Below, in pieces: positions 5,693 to 7,499 of a stretch of DNA of 7,499 bases. Position numbers and translations under genes: made by a program. The notes under the pieces were generated by a model. The model ran no database searches. It was given only the letters and a program-made list of their open reading frames with translations, and was not told the origin of the DNA. The DNA is from Acidobacteriaceae bacterium. Lineage in GTDB: Bacteria > Acidobacteriota > Terriglobia > Terriglobales > Acidobacteriaceae. Where the stretch lies: positions 1 through 7,499 of the forward strand of contig JASHVU010000544.1 in the NCBI GenBank assembly GCA_030044455.1, given 5' to 3'. Each line of letters starts with the position of its first letter. Position 1 is the stretch's first letter.

Positions 5693-7499
5693 ATGCTGCC
5701 GAACCTGCTCCGCGACCTGAGCTACGCAGTGCGCCAGCTTCGGCGAGCGCCGGGTTTCGCAGTCACCGCGATTGCCACACTTGCGTTGAGCGTGGGCATT
5801 GCCACCGCCGTCTTCTGCGTGATTGACGCAGTAGTTCTGCGGCCGCTGCCCTACGCGCAACCCGGTCGCATTGTCGACTTCGAGACGCACAGCGCCAGCG
5901 GGGGGTATTTTCAGCCGGCTTCGTGGCCGTCGTATCTCGACGAGCGGAATCAGGCAACGTCGTTTCAGGCGCTGGCCGGATACTTTCGCTGGCGGGAGTC
6001 CGCAGCAGAGACACCCACCGGCCCCGCCGTTTTGCAAGTTGTTCGCACCAGCGACAACTTCTTCGATGTCTTCGGCGTTCCTCCCGTGCTGGGCCGCGGA
6101 TTTCTGACCGGCGAAGAACAGGCCGGCAAGAACGACGTGATTGTGCTCGGCTACGACACGTGGATGAAGCACTTCAATGGGTCACGCAGCGTGATCGGAA
6201 GCGCGCTGCGGCTCGACGGCCACACCTACACCATCGTCGGCGTCATGCCGGCAGGGTTCCGCTTCCCGCTGAATACGCGCGACGGCCTTTACATACCTGT
6301 GCATCTCGATGCCGCAACGTGGATGTCGACGCGCGGAGGCCATTGGCTGCGCACGGTTGGCAGACTCAAGGACGGCGTCAGTGTCAAGCAGGCCCAGGCG
6401 GATATGCAGCACATTTTCGCTAGCATCGGCAAGGCATATCCCGATACCGATGGCGGACGCACCGTGCGCCTGCAGCCGCTTTCCCAAGCAGTTGACCAGT
6501 CCAGCCGCGGTCCCTTGTGGACGCTGCTGGCCGCCGTCCTCGCCGTCCTGGCCATTGGCTGCGTCAACATCGCCGGCCTGCTGTTGTCTCGCGGCGTCAA
6601 GCGCCGGCGCGAAATGGCCATGCGCGTGGCCATTGGCGCGGGTCGCACTCGACTGCTGCGTCAGATGTTGACGGAGGGCTTGCTGCTGGCTCTGGCCGGC
6701 GCTGGCGGCGGCGTGCTGCTTGCCTGGTCGGTTCTCGACGTAACGCGTACGTTTCTCATCAAAGCTTTGCAACGCGGAGCTGACATTCACCTTAACTGGA
6801 CCGTCCTGGCCGCGTCGGTTGGACTGGCGATTGCGGCTAGCCTGGCTGCGTCGTTCTATCCGGCGCTCAAGCTCTCCGGCGTCGATCCCAATACCGCGCT
6901 CAGGGCCGGAGGCAACACTGGCACCGGTCGCGGAGAGCACCGTCTGCGCGCTGGTTTTGTGATCGCCCAGGTAGCTCTGACGCTGGTTCTACTGGTCGTT
7001 GCAACACTGCTGATGCGCGTTGTAACCCGCTACCGGCATGTGGATCTGGGCTACGATCCCGCCCACATTCTTGCCATCGATTTGCACGTTGCGCCGGTTC
7101 GCTACGACGGCCGAGACGTAATAGCCGATTTCTACCAGCCACTGCTCGATCGCGTCTCCCACATACCCGGCGTGCACGCCGACGGACTCATCGACATGCT
7201 GCCCATCGAAAGCTATGGATCGAATCGCGACGTGCACATCGCAGGTCAGCCGCCATATCCGAAAAATGTGGAGATGCTGGCTGAGACCCGCATGGTGTCG
7301 ACCGGTTACTTCGATGTTTTCGGACTCTCAACCCGCGCCGGGAGGACCCTGAGCCCGGCGTTGGACAAGAACGCCAACAAGGCCGCGACCGTGGTGGTGA
7401 ACCAGGCGTTCGTCAACCAATATCTTCACGGCAGCATGGGCAACTCCACACCTAAACTCGACGACGCGAAGGATCCCGACGAATACACCCAAATTGTCG
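5693..7499 (+). CDS. ADOP/MacB-family ABC permease, 3'-truncated by window edge
   Basis: From the ATG at 5693 the frame stays open for 602 codons to the window edge, so the last quarter or so of a roughly 800-residue protein is missing. The opening LLRDLSYAVRQLRRAPGF (5-22), and TAIATLALSVGIATAVFCVI further on with DAVVLRPLPYAQPGRI, are characteristic of ADOP permeases (TIGR03434). Helix 1 spans about 21-45, followed by a large periplasmic MacB-type domain (about 50-270) containing TSDNFFDVFGVPPVLGRGF. Helices at about 274-298, 325-350 and 368-392 form the first FtsX domain, with the cytoplasmic loop RREMAMRVAIGAGRTRLLRQ (305-324). A further helix (about 420-442) opens the second half, and its periplasmic domain repeats the motif as VSTGYFDVFGLSTRAGRTL (535-553). 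The duplicated FtsX layout and the adjoining ATPase and adaptor genes support a MacB-like exporter permease. Confidence 0.92.
   Translation, partial: MLPNLLRDLSYAVRQLRRAPGFAVTAIATLALSVGIATAVFCVIDAVVLRPLPYAQPGRIVDFETHSASGGYFQPASWPSYLDERNQATSFQALAGYFRWRESAAETPTGPAVLQVVRTSDNFFDVFGVPPVLGRGFLTGEEQAGKNDVIVLGYDTWMKHFNGSRSVIGSALRLDGHTYTIVGVMPAGFRFPLNTRDGLYIPVHLDAATWMSTRGGHWLRTVGRLKDGVSVKQAQADMQHIFASIGKAYPDTDGGRTVRLQPLSQAVDQSSRGPLWTLLAAVLAVLAIGCVNIAGLLLSRGVKRRREMAMRVAIGAGRTRLLRQMLTEGLLLALAGAGGGVLLAWSVLDVTRTFLIKALQRGADIHLNWTVLAASVGLAIAASLAASFYPALKLSGVDPNTALRAGGNTGTGRGEHRLRAGFVIAQVALTLVLLVVATLLMRVVTRYRHVDLGYDPAHILAIDLHVAPVRYDGRDVIADFYQPLLDRVSHIPGVHADGLIDMLPIESYGSNRDVHIAGQPPYPKNVEMLAETRMVSTGYFDVFGLSTRAGRTLSPALDKNANKAATVVVNQAFVNQYLHGSMGNSTPKLDDAKDPDEYTQIV

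Noticed and set aside
5468..6172. A 234-codon minus-strand frame across the ATPase and permease genes.
   Set aside because: It lies opposite two strongly supported genes with intact motifs; long antisense frames are common in GC-rich coding DNA.
6182..6940. A 252-codon minus-strand frame opposite the permease.
   Set aside because: It has low-complexity composition rich in Arg, Gln and Ala, no recognisable domain, and is fully antisense to the permease reading frame.

Overview
The window looks like chromosomal DNA from an Acidobacteriota bacterium, probably class Terriglobia. Three points suggest this: moderately high GC, three tandem genes of the TIGR03435 family (expanded mainly in Solibacter and its relatives), and a MacB-type permease with the N-terminal pattern of the ADOP family (Acidobacterial duplicated orphan permeases). 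The taxonomic call is inference from gene content; there is no rRNA or other marker gene.

Left half (1-3259, minus strand). Three exported proteins of the uncharacterised TIGR03435 family lie head to tail. The leftmost (start at 560) runs off the window. The middle one (start re-called to 1966) has an extra beta-rich N-terminal domain. The first in transcription order (start re-called to 3259) is a plain family member with a membrane anchor. The gaps hold stem-loops, a short 7-base periodic run and small palindromes. No terminator with a T-tract was seen.

Divergent control region (3260-3529). It holds a 22-bp near-perfect palindrome centred almost exactly midway between the two divergent start codons, a second 12-bp inverted repeat, and a good -10 hexamer (TACAAT) for the rightward operon.

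Right half (3530-7499, plus strand). This is a tripartite efflux operon of MacAB type: a membrane-fusion adaptor, an ABC ATPase with all catalytic motifs intact, and the first about 600 residues of a permease that runs off the right edge. ATPase and permease are separated by 3 bp and are probably translationally coupled. Adaptor and ATPase are separated by 168 bp almost filled by an unusual inverted repeat, in which AGCT recurs every 7 bases in both arms.

The exporter presumably uses ATP hydrolysis in the cytoplasm to drive movements of a periplasmic adaptor-permease assembly that expels a substrate; nothing in the sequence names the substrate. The TIGR03435 proteins are likely to act in the same envelope compartment. 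Whether they are linked to the exporter beyond the shared control region cannot be told from the sequence. The most unusual items are the AGCT 7-base inverted repeat inside the operon and the midway palindrome.
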